This document shows positions 1-51,292 of a stretch of 64,000 nucleotides of DNA, piece by piece; position 1 is the stretch's first letter, and every line of letters begins with the position of its first letter. Source of the stretch: Danio rerio (Eukaryota; Chordata; Actinopteri; Cypriniformes; Danionidae); assembly GCF_049306965.1 (NCBI RefSeq), contig NC_133198.1, forward strand, positions 47,402,501 through 47,466,500. Direction: 5' to 3'. Both the position numbers and the translations under genes were made by a program. Under the pieces are notes generated by a model. That model was not told the origin of the DNA, ran no database searches, and worked only from the letters and a program-made list of their open reading frames with translations.

Positions 1-330
<330 letters not shown>

Positions 331-1185
331 GATCTGTGTTTACCTGTGAGTGTGTGTTGGGGCAGATACACTGATCGGCTGCTGCGGATGCTGATGGCGG
401 AGTGTGTGTGTTGTGGAAAGGAGCTGATGTGACCAGGCTTCATGTTCACACATGAGGACACACTCGCCCCACGAGAGAAACACACACCACAGCAGGGAAA
501 CGCACACACCAACACACACCCGGCCAACACTGCCTTCATCAGAATCAGCATCATACTGGTGTAAAACAGGAAGCATTATACACACAAGCATACAGATATA
601 CAAACACACTCATACACATACAAACGCATATACACACATTACATTTATATACTCTTCTTTTTAACATTTTATAACATGTTTTTTATTAGAATTGTATTTA
701 TTTATTTATTTATATTTAAAATTACAAATAAAAAAGTCTGGATATCTTAGTAAGATATAATTCTAAAAATGATTATAAAAAATGTCACATAGTCATATAA
801 TAAAAATCTTTAAAGAATAAATGCATAATATTTAGGTACAATTATACATGTACAGAACAAATAATTATAAATACATTGACTTTTCAGTGTTGCATAAGTA
901 AAAGGTGTCTGCACAAATATATTAATATTAATTTAATGTGATCGGTGAGAGAGATGAAATAAATACTTACATTGAAGAAGCTTCTGTCCTTTTTGTTAGC
1001 GCAACACAAACTGACCCTGGAGTTTGCCTGCTGGAGTATCATTGCTCTCTCTCTCTCACACTCTCTCTCTCTCTCCTTCTCTAATCCTGTTTTTCTTTTA
1101 TCCTGATGTCCTCTATTCTCTCTCCCAGGATGTGCAACAGCTGCTGATCCAGGAACTACTACATCCTCCTTCAATTAAACACACA

Positions 1186-1850
1186 CACACACTTGTACAA
1201 CTATCTTTATGGGGACTTCCCATAAGTGTAATGAGGTTTCTACTACAGACTGTGCACTTATTAAGTTCATATTAATTTGTTTAAACTACTTACTTAAAAT
1301 GAGCTGAAAAGACTTTTTTTTTTTTTTTTTTTGCTTTTTGGCTGACAATTTCATTGTTATTTGTTCAATCTACTTGACTAATTTCAACTTAGTCAATAGA
1401 ATCTGGATGCAGCCTTTATGATGCAACCTGAAATTGCATCCCTTAGCGATGCAATGTCAGACACAATGCACTCAATGACGTCACGGTGATGGGAGGGTTA
1501 GGGGTGGGATAGGTGAGCGCATTAAAAAGCATTGGATGGAGCTCAGATTGCACTGCACCAAGTCTGCATCCAGATCCCACTCAACTTAGTTTCTTCATAT
1601 TGTCCCAACATAAATCTATTGTGTGGAACCCAGCATTTTTTACAGTAAATATTGTGTCCTCGTCCCCCAAAACTACCCCTTTCTGCACTTACATGTTCAC
1701 AGTGTTTAACCATGTTTGATTTATGAGCCGATTTCCATATGGAAACCAAAAAAGTCCAGATGAGATCAAAAATTACTGTTATTATTATACTTGTAAAAAC
1801 TTTGGTGCCCTCAATGTAAGAATACAAGGTTCACACACACACAAATAATG
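1186..1850. repeat. Interrupted copy of a TGGGGAC-type fish repeat
   Basis: The left part (1186-1240, after a CA run) and the right part (about 1625-1850, ending in a second CA run) match a common fish repeat with CA tracts at both ends. A separate short element sits between them. A sister copy lies at 44715-44862. 340-1180 holds only CA/CT-rich and AT-rich DNA with no gene I can defend. Confidence 0.5.
1399..1577. mobile_element. Short TIR element inside the preceding repeat
   Basis: ATCTGGATGCAG at the left and CTGCATCCAGAT at the right are inverted copies about 175 bp apart. The interior contains a TGACGTCA box. Superfamily unknown. Confidence 0.4.
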
Positions 1851-2263
1851 AGAGACCAAACTTGACAACACTTAAAAACACACCACATTGTTATTTAGAT
1901 GCAGGGTCTGGGTATGAAACTGGAGCCCATTTAACACCACGTTAGCATTATTATGCACTGGCTTGTGCTTTCACAAGACTTAAGATTAGTACAAATTAGC
2001 CTTTAGCACCCACAGTGTCTTACCTCTGCAGTTAGATATTGTTTCTAGACACGACACTCAAAATGAATCCTAAATTACGGTGAAAGCGAGGGAAAGAGAG
2101 GCGAAGCTAAAATTGTCAAGTATAAGTCAAGTTCATCTCAAATATATTCAAGTACACGGATAATTGTTAAACAAACTTGACTTTTCCAAAACATTTTGGA
2201 TTTATTTCTTTTTCCAAAACTTTTCCAGACCTGAAAAAATGCCTTATTGAAATTTCAAGACTT

Positions 2264-2612
2264 TCCCAGGACAATCGCCTCACAGCAAAAAGGTCGCTGG
2301 TTCGAGCCCAGGCTGGGTCAGTTGGCATTTCTGTGTGGAGTTTGCATGTTCTCCCCGTGTTGGCATGGGTTTCCCCTGGGTGCAAAGTCCAAAAAACGTG
2401 GTATAGGTGAATTGGGTAAGCTCTTGTCCGTAGCGCATGTGTGTGAATGAGTGTAAATAAGTGTGAATTATTATGTAGTACGGAAGTTTCCCAGTGATGG
2501 GTTGCAGCTGGAAGAGCATCCGCTGCGTAAAACACAAGTTCGTGGTTCATTCCGCTGTGGCGACCCCTGATTAATAAAGGGGCTAAGCCGAAAAGAAAAT
2601 AAATGAATAAAT
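2264..2612 (+). mobile_element. DANA-like tRNA-derived SINE
   Basis: Recognised by the tRNA-like head (GTCGCTGGTTCGAGCC), the TTTCTGTGTGGAGTTTGCAT core, the GGCGACCCCTGATTAATAAA segment and a GAATAAATGAATAA tail. 2613-3085 downstream holds nothing recognisable. Confidence 0.85.
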
Positions 2613-3085
2613 GAATAATAGATAATATAAATATACCTAATTTGGACCTATTGACCACCCCTATAATGGATTACACCATTGTGAACTCATAATCAGATCA
2701 ATCAGTCTACGCCGATAGACATGGTAAGTGTTCACTTTTCTTGTCAAATAGGTGTTTGTTTCTACATATAGCCTAAAAGTAAAGTAAAATTAGATGCATA
2801 GTTTGACCTACAGTAACCTCTGAAACAGCTAATCAGAGGATATTGTAGGTCAGACTACACAAAATATCCCACAAAACACAGAAAACGTAAATATTTGTTA
2901 ATTAAACAAATGTCATTTAAGTAAATGCATACATTTGATTCACGGACCCCCCTGATCATCAATGTAATTTGCATCCTGACTAATTTTAGATCTGAATACG
3001 TTTCATTAGGCTCAATGATGATGTAAATAATTTTCATTTTTATAAAGGTCATTTCCAACATAAAGCAAACACTTTACCTGTGCTT

Positions 3086-3961
3086 AAAGGGACAGATCAC
3101 CCAAAACCAAAACCTAAAAAATAAAATCCTGTCATCATTTACAAATCTGTTCCTTTCTTCTGTTGAACACAAAGAAAGATGTTTTGAAGAATATCAGAAC
3201 AGAAATCATTGACCTTCATACTATTTATTTGTCCTATTATTAGGGTGCGAATTATACATTGACTATGGGGGGGGGGGGGGGGTATTTTCAGTAGTTTGTG
3301 TAAATAAACATGCACGCTTCATTGAACCAAATTCATTTATTTAATTAAATAACATCTCATAGGATATCAAACTTATTTAAGTTTTCTGTGTTTTGATGGA
3401 TAAAGAGCTGATACTGTAACCTCTGATGGGTCAAAATTAAGAACTTTTCCAGCACTTTCCAGGTGCATTTTAGGCTAAATGTACATTAAAAACACCTATT
3501 TATTTTCAAGAAAAGTGCCTATAGGACACTTACGGTATCGGTTTGTAGGCTAGATCTGCTGGTGATCCAATTCTAGATTCAGCCTGCCGACTGAGTATTT
3601 TCCTGCATAATGAGGCTACTGCATTCACAATGGTATGAACCATTATATGGCTGGTCATATGTATATTTATATTATATTTCTTTCTTCATTTTGTTGTTAA
3701 TGTTATTATTTAATATACTGATCAATGTAAGCTTTTTGTCACTGTTTAAAGATTTACACATGTTGTTCTGGTGTCCTTCATGGGGGGATCAAGGGTTAAT
3801 TAGGCGGGTTAGACCCCCCAAACCCCCCATAATTCGCACCCTGCCAACTATGGATGTCAACATTCTTCAAAATATCTTTTTATTTAATATAAGCAAAATA
3901 AAACCAACAAATAGTTATTAAATGTGAGTAAATTTTCATATAAGTTGAACAATTCCTTTAA
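3086..3961. mobile_element. TTAA-flanked palindromic MITE split by an insertion
   Basis: Starts TTAAAGGGACAGATCACCC and ends with a diverged inverse near 3955. Arms contain TCTTCTGTTGAACACAAAGA and CATTCTTCAAAATATCTTT. TTAA ends suggest a piggyBac-like MITE. Relatives lie at 37012, 45386, 50537 and 51293. Confidence 0.6.
3241..3843. mobile_element. TIR element inserted in the MITE
   Basis: AGGGTGCGAATTATAC at the left is mirrored by ATAATTCGCACCCT at the right. It contains a 16-base G run (3267-3282). Flanks show only a weak 8-bp match, so hAT is possible but unproven. Confidence 0.5.
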
Positions 3962-4198
3962 TATACATGATATGTCTACAAAACCCCATATAAAATTAAA
4001 GGTGGTGCTTAAACTGATAACCAATGCTTTTCAATTAATTTCACTGTTCCTCCAAATTAATGCACAATGTAATCAAACAAATGAAAGTTGTATTTAAGTA
4101 TTGATTCATTTATTTATTTACCTGTTTACTTACTTTCTGTTTCAGTTCTGCTCCAAGTTGTTGCAGTATGGGGCGTGTAGTTTCACTTTCTTTTTCGC

Positions 4199-4215
4199 CT
4201 ACATCTCCCAGCGTC
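4199..4215 (+). promoter_or_regulatory. Possible ZNF143-type site upstream of otud4
   Basis: CTACATCTCCCAGCGTC resembles the ACTACAATTCCCAGCATGC promoter element bound by ZNF143 and lies about 330 bp before the otud4 ATG. The match is partial. No TATA box is seen, and 3962-4542 otherwise looks like a plain promoter/5'UTR region without another gene. Confidence 0.25.
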
Positions 4216-4542
4216 TCCCCATTAAATCCACTCAGTTCCTTTTATGTTCTGCACTGTGCCATGATCATGCCTGGGAAAAAGCACTGATATTTACCTGCTT
4301 TTGCTGACTCCTGATCACCTGGATTAAAGCATCCAGCCCTGGACTCGTGGATGTAGCGTTCAGGTCAGGCGTGATCTGCAAACAATCCCAACTTTCCTTT
4401 GCACTGAAATCAAAAGCGAATCCGGTTAATCCAGTCTCTCAGGAGCCTTTGTTGAGTTCGCCTGAATGCAGGGATGGTAATGAAAGTAAAGCTACAGATA
4501 TAGTGTGCTAAATTTTGGGATATTGAGTTGGAGTGGATCGCC

Positions 4543-26126
<21,584 letters not shown>

Positions 26127-26341
26127 CGCTGAATGTTGTTTTGGTTTACAATCATATCAGATACATGAAATCTGTTGTTTTGAGTTTTGCTGGGTGTCTT
26201 TTGGGATGTTATTGATTAGTTGTTTTATCTAATCATTTTTAACCGTTTTGTCTTTATCCTCACATTCTTGCTAATTGAAGCAACATGGTTTCGCCTGTTC
26301 TGATGTCACACAACCCCTGTGAAAATGTAAACTGCATAGGT

Positions 26342-26347
26342 AATAAA
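26342..26347 (+). terminator. otud4: otud4 poly(A) signal
   Basis: AATAAA about 215 bp after the stop codon. A second AATAAA at 26421-26426 and a third near 26862 could give longer 3' ends. Confidence 0.6.
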
Positions 26348-27027
26348 GTCTAATAAAACATTTTGTTTTAATGAGCACAAACTGAATTTTCCCGCATTAG
26401 TGCACTTAAAAGCAAAAATGAATAAAGATCATTCCTTTATTTTGGTTTGAGTCCTAAAGTTTTCAGATCTATGCAAATTTGATTTACGTTTAATTTGTAT
26501 TAAATTTAGATTGTGCTACAAGGTGTTTTAACATGGAATTTGTCCACACTGGTTCTCAGAGAACTTAATTTTACTGAAAAACACTCCACTCGATCTGCAT
26601 GGTGAGTATATTGGTGATGGCATCTCACCTTAAAAAAGGAAAGTGCCTTTAGTGTAGTGTAGAGTTGTCAATGCATTTTTGGGACTTCTTGTTTGGTTTT
26701 CTTCATGTCTGACCATGCGTTTTCATGCACTATAATCCCCAAGCAGTGGGCTCTGTGGATGAATGTTTGATGCCAAATGCCTGTAATAACATATTTGATC
26801 CAAATATGTGGTTTGAAACCAAAAACAACCGTTGTATTATCTATTGTTCCCCATTTTGACAAATAAAACAGAAAGCCTAAGAAGACTTAGTTGCATTTTT
26901 TAAAATTACATTAAAGGGGAAGAGGTTCATTTTAGCTAAACAGTTTGACCTTTTTTGTTTGCCATTTTGCCAATCTCTGTGTTTGGTGGGTGCTCTTTAA
27001 TAAGTTTAGCTTAAGGTTGCATAAAGT

Positions 27028-27215
27028 CTCAAACTCAATTCCTAGAGGGCTGCAAATCTGCATATTTGCTCCAAACCTAATCAAACACAGCTAATCCAAC
27101 TAATCAAGGTGACAACTATTCATCTTAAACCCCTTGATTATTTGGATCATTTGTGTTTGATTAGGGTTCAAGCAAAACTGCAGATCTGCTGCCCTCCAGG
27201 AATCTAGTTTGGGAG
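27028..27215. mobile_element. Foldback MITE, old
   Basis: GTCTCAAACTCAATTCCTAG mirrored by GGAATCTAGTTTGGGAGTC. First of a cluster downstream of otud4. 26360-27020 before it holds only 3'UTR-like and AT-rich sequence. Confidence 0.55.
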
Positions 27216-27227
27216 TCTAAAACTGCG

Positions 27228-27690
27228 GTCACACTGGACTTTTCTCACCATAGACTTTCATTCATACGCAAGTTTGTGCGTCAAGTTTCGCAGTTCACTA
27301 TGTTGCAAAGTTCAAGCTTGCTGAACTCTGACCTGCGAAATCGCATGACTTGACTGCATGAGACCGATCGGGGATCAAAACATGACCTCTCTGGGCAGAA
27401 ATTGGACCAAGCGCTTGCTTTTAGAAATGTCTAATCATCTTGTTTAATCCCACCTCTTTTCCCAACACCGTGCTACAGCTATTCAAATTCTCAAACTCTA
27501 GTGTAGGGGTCCTCAATCTCGTTCCTGGAGGGTCTGTGCTGTGCAGGGTTTAGCTCCAGTTTGCCTCAACACACCTGCCTGGGTGTTTCAAGTATACCTA
27601 GTAAGACCTTGATCAGCTTGTTCAGGTGTGTTTGATTAGGGCTGGGGCTAAAATCTGCAGGACCCCTGCTCTAGTGTGACCGCAGCTTTA
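27228..27690. mobile_element. GCGGTCACACT-ended element, interrupted
   Basis: CTGCGGTCACACTGGACTTT at left and CTAGTGTGACCGCAGCTT at right. A foldback MITE (27508-27668) sits near its right end. Confidence 0.6.
27508..27668. mobile_element. Foldback hAT MITE
   Basis: GGGGTCCTCAATCTCGTTCC and the right part GGACCCCTG, flanked by CTCTAGTGT and CTCTAGTGT, a clear duplication. Confidence 0.7.
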
Positions 27691-27779
27691 TCCATAGCTC
27701 TCTAACTCGATTCCTGGAGGGTCGCAGCGCTACACAGTTTAGTGCCAACCCTAGTTAAACACACTTGATCAAACTAATT

Positions 27780-28312
27780 AAAGCTGTGGTCACACTAGAG
27801 CAGGGGTGGCCAACCCTGTTCCTGGAGAGCCAGCTTTTTGCAGATTTCAGTTGCTACCCATATCAAACACACCTGCCTGTAATTATCACGAGGTATTCAG
27901 GTTCTAATTAATTGGTTCAGGTGTGTTTGATATGGGTAGCAACTGAAATCTGCAGGAAGCTGGCTCTCCAGGAACAGGGTTGGCCACCGCTGCACTAGAG
28001 TTTGTGTGTACGAAATTCTGTCGTACGGCACTGTGAAAAGGGGCGGGATTAACAAGATTATTAAATATTAAAAAAAGTGAGCGATTGCTCCATGTTTTAA
28101 ATTTCTGTCCAGAGATATGATGTTTTGATCCTCGATTGGGCACATGCAGTCAAGTGATGCAAGTTCGCAGGTCAGAATTCGCCAAGTTTGACCTTTGCAC
28201 CGCAGCAAATTGCAAAACTTAAAGCATGACAGTGCGTTTCCGGTCTGACGCATTCGCTTGCGTATGAATGGAAGTCTACGGGAGGAAAAGCCCAGTGTGA
28301 CCGCAGCTTAAG
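27780..28312. mobile_element. Second GCGGTCACACT-ended element, interrupted
   Basis: AAGCTGTGGTCACACTAGAG at left and AGTGTGACCGCAGCTT at right. It is split by the foldback at 27801-27992. Confidence 0.6.
27801..27992. mobile_element. Near-perfect foldback hAT MITE, 8-bp TSD
   Basis: 192 bp made of two arms of about 85 bp that are almost exact inverse copies, flanked by perfect CACTAGAG (27793-27800, 27993-28000). The low divergence of the arms suggests a recent insertion. Confidence 0.9.
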
Positions 28313-28340
28313 TCCTTCAGGCATTGAAACCTGCAGGTAA

Positions 28341-28660
28341 TACCGTGGTCACACTAGAGCTTGCGAAATTCTGTAGTATGGCGCTGCGAAGACAGGATTA
28401 AAGAAAATATTTACATTAGATATTTAAAAAAGCGAGCGATTGGTCCATATTTTAAATTTCTGTACATAGAGGTCATGTTGTGATCTTTGATCTCGTGCAA
28501 TCACGTGATGTGATTTGGCAGGTCAGAATTCACCAAGCTTCAACTTTCCAACCCAGGGAACTGCGAAACTTGTCGCACAAGCTTGTGTTTTTAGTTTGCT
28601 GCATTCGAGTGCGTATGAATGAGTCTGTGGGGCAAAAAGTGAAGTGTGACCTGGCTTAAG
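28341..28660. mobile_element. Third GTGGTCACACT-ended element
   Basis: CCGTGGTCACACTAGAGCTT at left and AAGTGTGACCTGGCTT at right. The interior matches its two neighbours. Confidence 0.55.
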
Positions 28661-28887
28661 TGTGTTGGAGGCGGAGCAGGTTTGGAACTGGAACCCCTGG
28701 ATAAGACCATTAACATCTCACTCAAAAATGACATTTTTAATGTTCCTATTTAAAGATTGACTTCTGTAGCAATAAAACCACCAAAAAACAGATGTTTCTT
28801 TATTTTCAGCCGGATTTAGATACTATGCTCTCATTCTGGTGTGAGAATCCAGGACCTTTGCTGGCGTAGTACATGGTAAAATATTTA

Positions 28888-29050
28888 TTTTACTGTTGCT
28901 AACAGAACAAGGCAATTTTTCACAGTGTCTCCTATTATATTTTTATTCTAGAGGAAGTATTTTTGTCTTTTTAGTTGGGCTGGAATAAAAACATTTTTAA
29001 AAATATTGTATATAATAACGGTCAATATCATTAAACACTTTACGAATAAA
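28888..29050 (+). mobile_element. Fragment of TTGAAGTCAG-family element
   Basis: Internal words TTTTTCACAGT and GGAATAAAAAC match the complete copies; both ends are missing. 29051-29783 is AT-rich with no feature I can name. Confidence 0.4.
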
Positions 29051-29783
29051 AAAACCACTGGGGTGGGTGGTGGGCGGAGTTGAAAACGGATCCGTCAAGA
29101 CGGACAGCTTGACACTTCGGGACTCAAAGTAGCTGCTGTCATGATGACAGACCACAAGGCATCATCATAATTTTTGTTATTTTTATTTATAACTACAAAA
29201 CATTTCCAAATAAAACAGAATACAATCTCTACAAACTACAGTTCCTTTTTAAAAAATAATGGAGAATTATGAATAAAATATATATTTATATTATAATAAT
29301 AAAACCATTTTATAATTATTTAATAAAATAGTTCTTTAACATTATTTGTTAAGAGAGCTTTAGGGTGGCAGGATCAATGATGATGATTATTTTATTTCAA
29401 GTCTGTAAGACTTATTTGAGTTCATATTTAGGTTATTCACTAAAATATATCATTTAAATCGTTCATGAATGCAGTAAATAGTCTGTATAAAAAAGTTAAA
29501 AAATAAACCTGTGCAAACAAGCTAACCTTTATAACCAGATTATTTAACAAAAGATGATACTGCAGTAAAATATTTGTAGTCTTTTAATAAGCAAGATGTG
29601 TACAGGATAGAGAGGCTGTGAAAAGTGAATTGTTTGTTTTGAAACTTTTGAATCAGAATTTGTCCAATTATAAACCCGAAATACACGTGTTTGTTGTCAT
29701 GTGGTGAACTCGGCCAATCGTGTAATATCGGTGTCGTCATCAGAGCTCCTGCAGCCACTCTTCAGAAGCTGCACGGTCTGAGT

Positions 29784-30017
29784 CGAGAGGGTGCTCGCTG
29801 CAGAGCCATTTGAGGAGAGGTGAGCTCCAGAGAGGGGGAGCATGAGCTGTCGCTCCTCCTCCTGTAAGCTGTTTTAATGCGTACACCAACCCCACCCCTA
29901 ACCCTACCCCCAGTGACATCACTCATAGAAGAAGTGCAAAAAAGGTGGAGCTCAAGCTTAAGCTCCCCCTCTCTGGAGCTCAACTCTCCTCAAATGGCTC
30001 TGCAGCGAGCACCACTT
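29784..30017. mobile_element. GTGCTCGCTGCAGAG palindromic element, 8-bp TSD
   Basis: 234-bp foldback between perfect GTCTGAGT repeats (29776-29783, 30018-30025). Same family as 47015-47246. 30018-30850 after it shows only unclassified sequence before the abce1 3'UTR. Confidence 0.85.
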
Positions 30018-30855
30018 GTCTGAGTTTGCCGTCTGATCTCGGAGCGCTGTCGCGGTACTTTGAAGCCACATGTGACAGTCACGTGGCGTCGGCGCAGCAT
30101 CAATCCGGACAAGATTTCTAACCAGCATGCACTGCTTTAAGACAGATTTCGATCGATCTGCGCAGCGCTGCATGAAGTCGAACGCACCTAAACACTTTAG
30201 CCACGTGAACAGGTGATTATAAACACTTTAGTTACGTGACCTGGGTGTTTCAAAACATTTGCGTTTCTTTCATCTCAACACTGTCGAAACGTCTTTTCAC
30301 GTCAGTCATCCTTAGTGTTGACCCGTGATAAATAAGAGAATAAACCGAAGGAAAATGAATGATATTGTGTTGCCACATTATAAAAATAATATTAACAATT
30401 TGACACCAAACATTACCCAAAAAATGCATTTATACTCGCAGTCTTTCTATTTGAAATCAGTTTTTGGCTGAAACCCCATTCATGGGAGGGAATTACACAC
30501 TGAATATGTATTTAAGCATAAACACAAGCCTTTCTCAGTTGTGGTCTTTCCATTTAAAGTCAGTTTATTCCAAAACAATCCCACTGCACAGACGCGTCAC
30601 CCAATATCATGACACAACAGATTATTTTGGGTGTGTGTAGATGGTAGTGTGTTTTAATCTGCATCTTCACAAGGTGGCAGAACGCCAGATCTTGAGAAAC
30701 GGGGTTATTTAATATGTAACGCATCATGTAACGTGATTAAAATATTTTATTTCAAAATATACAGTAGCATGTTTGGCGTGTGTGAATTCATTCACAGCAC
30801 TCGTGTGAGCGGAAGGAACTTCAGTACTGTTAATGATAATTCACCCAGAAACACA

Positions 30856-30861
30856 TTTATT
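30856..30861 (-). terminator. abce1: abce1 poly(A) signal
   Basis: TTTATT on the plus strand reads AATAAA on the minus strand, about 215 bp past the abce1 stop at 31075. It would end the transcript near 30.84 kb. An imperfect GATGAT repeat lies in the 3'UTR (about 30.96 kb). Confidence 0.55.
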
Positions 30862-31074
30862 TGTAATAAACATCTCTCCTCTTTTGGCATGATGACACAA
30901 GCTTGGCGTATTTGAGGATGAGGGCTGTGTTTCTGAAGTGAACCCGCTGGACAGAGTGATGATGATGAAGATGATGATGGTTATTCAGTCAAACATGTAA
31001 GTCCGCTGTTCCAGCATTTTCTGGTTTGATGTCGTATCAAGCGGCTGAATTTCTGGAGTTTTCTGAATTGACGT

Positions 31075-47841
<16,767 letters not shown>

Positions 47842-48248
47842 TCACTACAGAGAGAAGGAGAGTTTTGTGTTTAGTTCCATTATCAGCTTACCTGGATAAT
47901 TCATGGCAAAAACACATCAAATGTACAAATTAACTAGGCGCTATTGTGGAATATATTGTAATGTGTGAAATGTGTACCGTAAACTTATTTTTTTGAGTGG
48001 AGCATTGCCAATTGCTTTATATTTTAACAAATGACTTACTTTTAATATTTCAACACACTAGAATTGTCATTGTTTTTATGATGTATTTTTGAAGGAAAAT
48101 TTTGTTATTTCCTTAAAGTGTTTACATATTTATATTTTCATACTTAAGCTTTCTTTTTCTGTTACTCAATTGGGATTTATTTTACAGGGTTTCTGCAGGA
48201 AATCTACAAGCCTAATGACTTTTTATGACCATTAGGAATGAAATGTTA

Positions 48249-49116
48249 GGGTGCTTTCACATCTGTAGTTCGCTTCATTTGGTCCGGACCAAGGGTATTA
48301 AATGATACATTGTTGCATTTTCTGCCGTCTTTGGGTCGTTTTCACACCACACTGCTGGCTTTGGTCCGAACCAGTTGAAACGAACCAAAATGCGGTCATC
48401 TGACAAAATCCACATCACTTATTGGCCAGATGTTGTTGAACATATTTCCTAAACTGCTTATTGATTGGTCAGAATTCATGTGCGGTAAAATGCCTTTGAA
48501 CTCCCGCAAGTAAACAAAACTGGCAGACACAAAATGTCGCTTTTACTCTGGAGGGACGACTGCGCTGACTGATTGTATTATTGCTTTAGACAAACTATAC
48601 ATTACGAAAATGAAGCGCGGCCGCGGCTGTAAAAAAATGTTTTAATGCATCGCACGTCACTTCAGGAGGAAGGGTGAATTAATTTAGCTAAACTGCAACA
48701 TGGTCATCTTGCGGAAATATTACCAACGATCCATCAGATAATGTTATTCTCTCTCTCTCTCTCTCTCTCTGTTGGTAAAGCGCTGTCAACAAATATTTTT
48801 CCTCCATATCCGATAATGCACAGCGCATCGGCCTACGGCAGCTGAATTAGTCCAAAACGCGAAGTACTTTTTGCGGTTGGACCTGTTTTAGTACAGATCA
48901 TATTCTCACCACAAACAAACCGCTCCAGGGTTCGTTTGAAAGCGTACCGAGACCACCTCTTCAAGCAGGTCTCGGTACACTTATTCGGTCCACTTTTGGT
49001 GCGCACTCGAGTACGATTGCTGCATTCACACCTGCCCAAACGAACCGCACCAAAAGGGGAAACAAACTCTAGTGCGATTCAATCAAACTAAATAAGGCAG
49101 GTGTGAAAGCACCTTA
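48249..49116. mobile_element. Harbinger-like non-autonomous element in abce1 intron 1
   Basis: GGGTGCTTTCACATCTG and its inverse CAGGTGTGAAAGCACC, flanked by TTA. Same ends as 9078-9751. 49117-50536 after it is AT-rich with nothing I recognise. Confidence 0.7.
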
Positions 49117-50536
49117 GGCTTATGCAGGGTTGAGACTTTTTCTAGCATTATCGTGAGGAATAGTGTAATTGTTTTAATTTTTTTTTTCCTGATTGGGGAA
49201 TTTAATTTGAAAAACTTGCTGTTAAAATATGTAACAGCTGTTAGGAATTGTATCTCAATAAAAAAAAAACTTAAATATAAAAATAAGATTTTATTGAGAT
49301 GTATTGTTGGGGACTGTATGATTGTTGGCCCAACTGTATAGCTTTACTTAGACAAAGCAAAATGAAGTCCTATTTAAAACGATTTAAGACCTACAAACTA
49401 AAACTGCGGCGAATTTAAGACTTTTTAGGGGCCTAAAACTTAGTTTTTGAAATTTAAGTTGTATTTTGTACACTATAGTAATATGCTTAAAAACAAAATA
49501 ATCAAATAAAATAAAGATCTTTTCTTTTCTTATAAGATTAATATTTCATTATATAAAGCCCTTTTGTACATTTTCTGGCAAAATTACCTTTATATAACCT
49601 ATATTGTGAAAGTTATAGTTAGCATAAAAAAACGTTCTCATACTGTGAAATTTTAGTCATACCGCCCAGTCCTATTTACAAACAACAATTTTCTTTAATA
49701 AAAAAATAGGTTTATAACAAAAAATACATCTTCAAACTCAATAAATCATACTTTAAAGAAAAATCAAATACTACTTTTTAGAGTTATTTTAATAAAAATT
49801 TAACAATTTATGTAGAATAATAATAATCATTTATTAATGTCTGATAACATTTGAAATGGAGCTTTAAAAAAAAGCATACAGTGCTCAGCATTAAGGAGTT
49901 AAATTAGTATATTTTTACAAGATGCTTCACAATAATATATTGTGCACATATCAATTAATCAATACTGAAGACAACTGAAACTAAGCAACCAAAATAATAA
50001 TAATAATAATAATTAAAAATGAAGATCACAGACCAAAAATTAGTGCCCAAGTTAAAATGTTGGGGAAAAATAATTTTTAAAAAATTTAATGAAAAGAAAA
50101 ATGGAGAGAAACATAAAAATTGACGTTTGTAATTTATTTTGCAATAATTAATTAATTAGAATGCAAATGTTTTATCTTTCTATTCCTAAAAATGTTCAGT
50201 GACCAAACTCTATTTTTTACACTTACAGATTACAACTTTAATAAAACTGTTTTGTTTAAATGCACCAAAATATATTGGCTATATTCACTGAGAAATGGAT
50301 CAAAATATTCGTTTACAAAAGAGGGTTTCTCATTTATGCTGAGCACTGTATGCTTGACATATTGCAAATATTTGACATATTGTTTGCTATTGCAAATATT
50401 GACCTCACTAGAACAAGAGAGAAACGATTAATACAAACACCTCCTAAATTAACATGTTGCAATAGTGTAAATGAGTCCTATGATTTAGTGAGAGACAAAT
50501 ATAGTGAGACTACGTCATTTTCAGGTTTTAAACGTA

Positions 50537-50795
50537 TTCAAAGAGATAGTTTATCCAAAAATAAAAATGACTCACTATTTACAAGTGCTTCAACAGCTTT
50601 ACGATTTTCTTTATTCTGTTGAACATAAGAAAATATGTTACAAACGAGTAACCATTGACTTTAATATAGTAAAAAAATACTATGGAAGTCAATAGTTACT
50701 GGTATCTAACATTTAACATTAAACATGTTCAACAAAAAAAAGAGGATTGTAGGAATGATGACAGAAACTCTGTTTTGGGTAAACTCTCCCTTTAA
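50537..50795. mobile_element. Palindromic TTAA-type MITE
   Basis: AAGAGATAGTTTATCCAAAA mirrored by TTTTGGGTAAACTCTCCCTT. Confidence 0.6.
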
Positions 50796-51292
50796 ATCTA
50801 ATTTTTATTTACTTCAAACACATACACTGCATTCATAACATTACAAGTTTTCTACAACATCATTCAGTCTTACTAACAATGCAAGCCAGGCATTTTACTT
50901 GAGCCAGTAAGAAACCACCTAGCAACCATTCTGAACACCCTAGCAACCACCCACAATCTCCTTTAAAATCGGGTAATCACCAGCTAGCACACATCAACAA
51001 TAGGGCACACAGAGGAAACAAAGTAAACTCCAACAAAATACTGTCTTGAAGCAGTTTCTTCCCATTTAAACCCATCTGAGATCCTGGTCTGCTCACTGGT
51101 TTCCTTAGTCAACAGTTCAGCATCTGGATGAATGAGGTTGCTGAGTTGCCATATATTTGACAGTGCAGCAATGAAGTCACATGACAGCTCGTTTAAACAT
51201 ACACACACTGCACTGTCATCCAACCCAGCACATACATTATTGAACTGCTAGTGTTACTGTCATTTATTATAGTTCTGTTGAGATAACCTGAG

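Noticed and set aside
969-1180. Possible small exons: minus strand reading ILQQANSRVSLCCANKKD with a gtaagt donor, and plus strand reading DVQQLLIQELLHPP after a good acceptor
   Set aside because: Each has only one convincing splice site and no partner exon, neither matches a family I know, and the region is simple-repeat rich.
2270-2330. tRNA gene
   Set aside because: The box-A/box-B-like sequence is the head of a DANA SINE. The same head appears in many copies and lacks a full cloverleaf.
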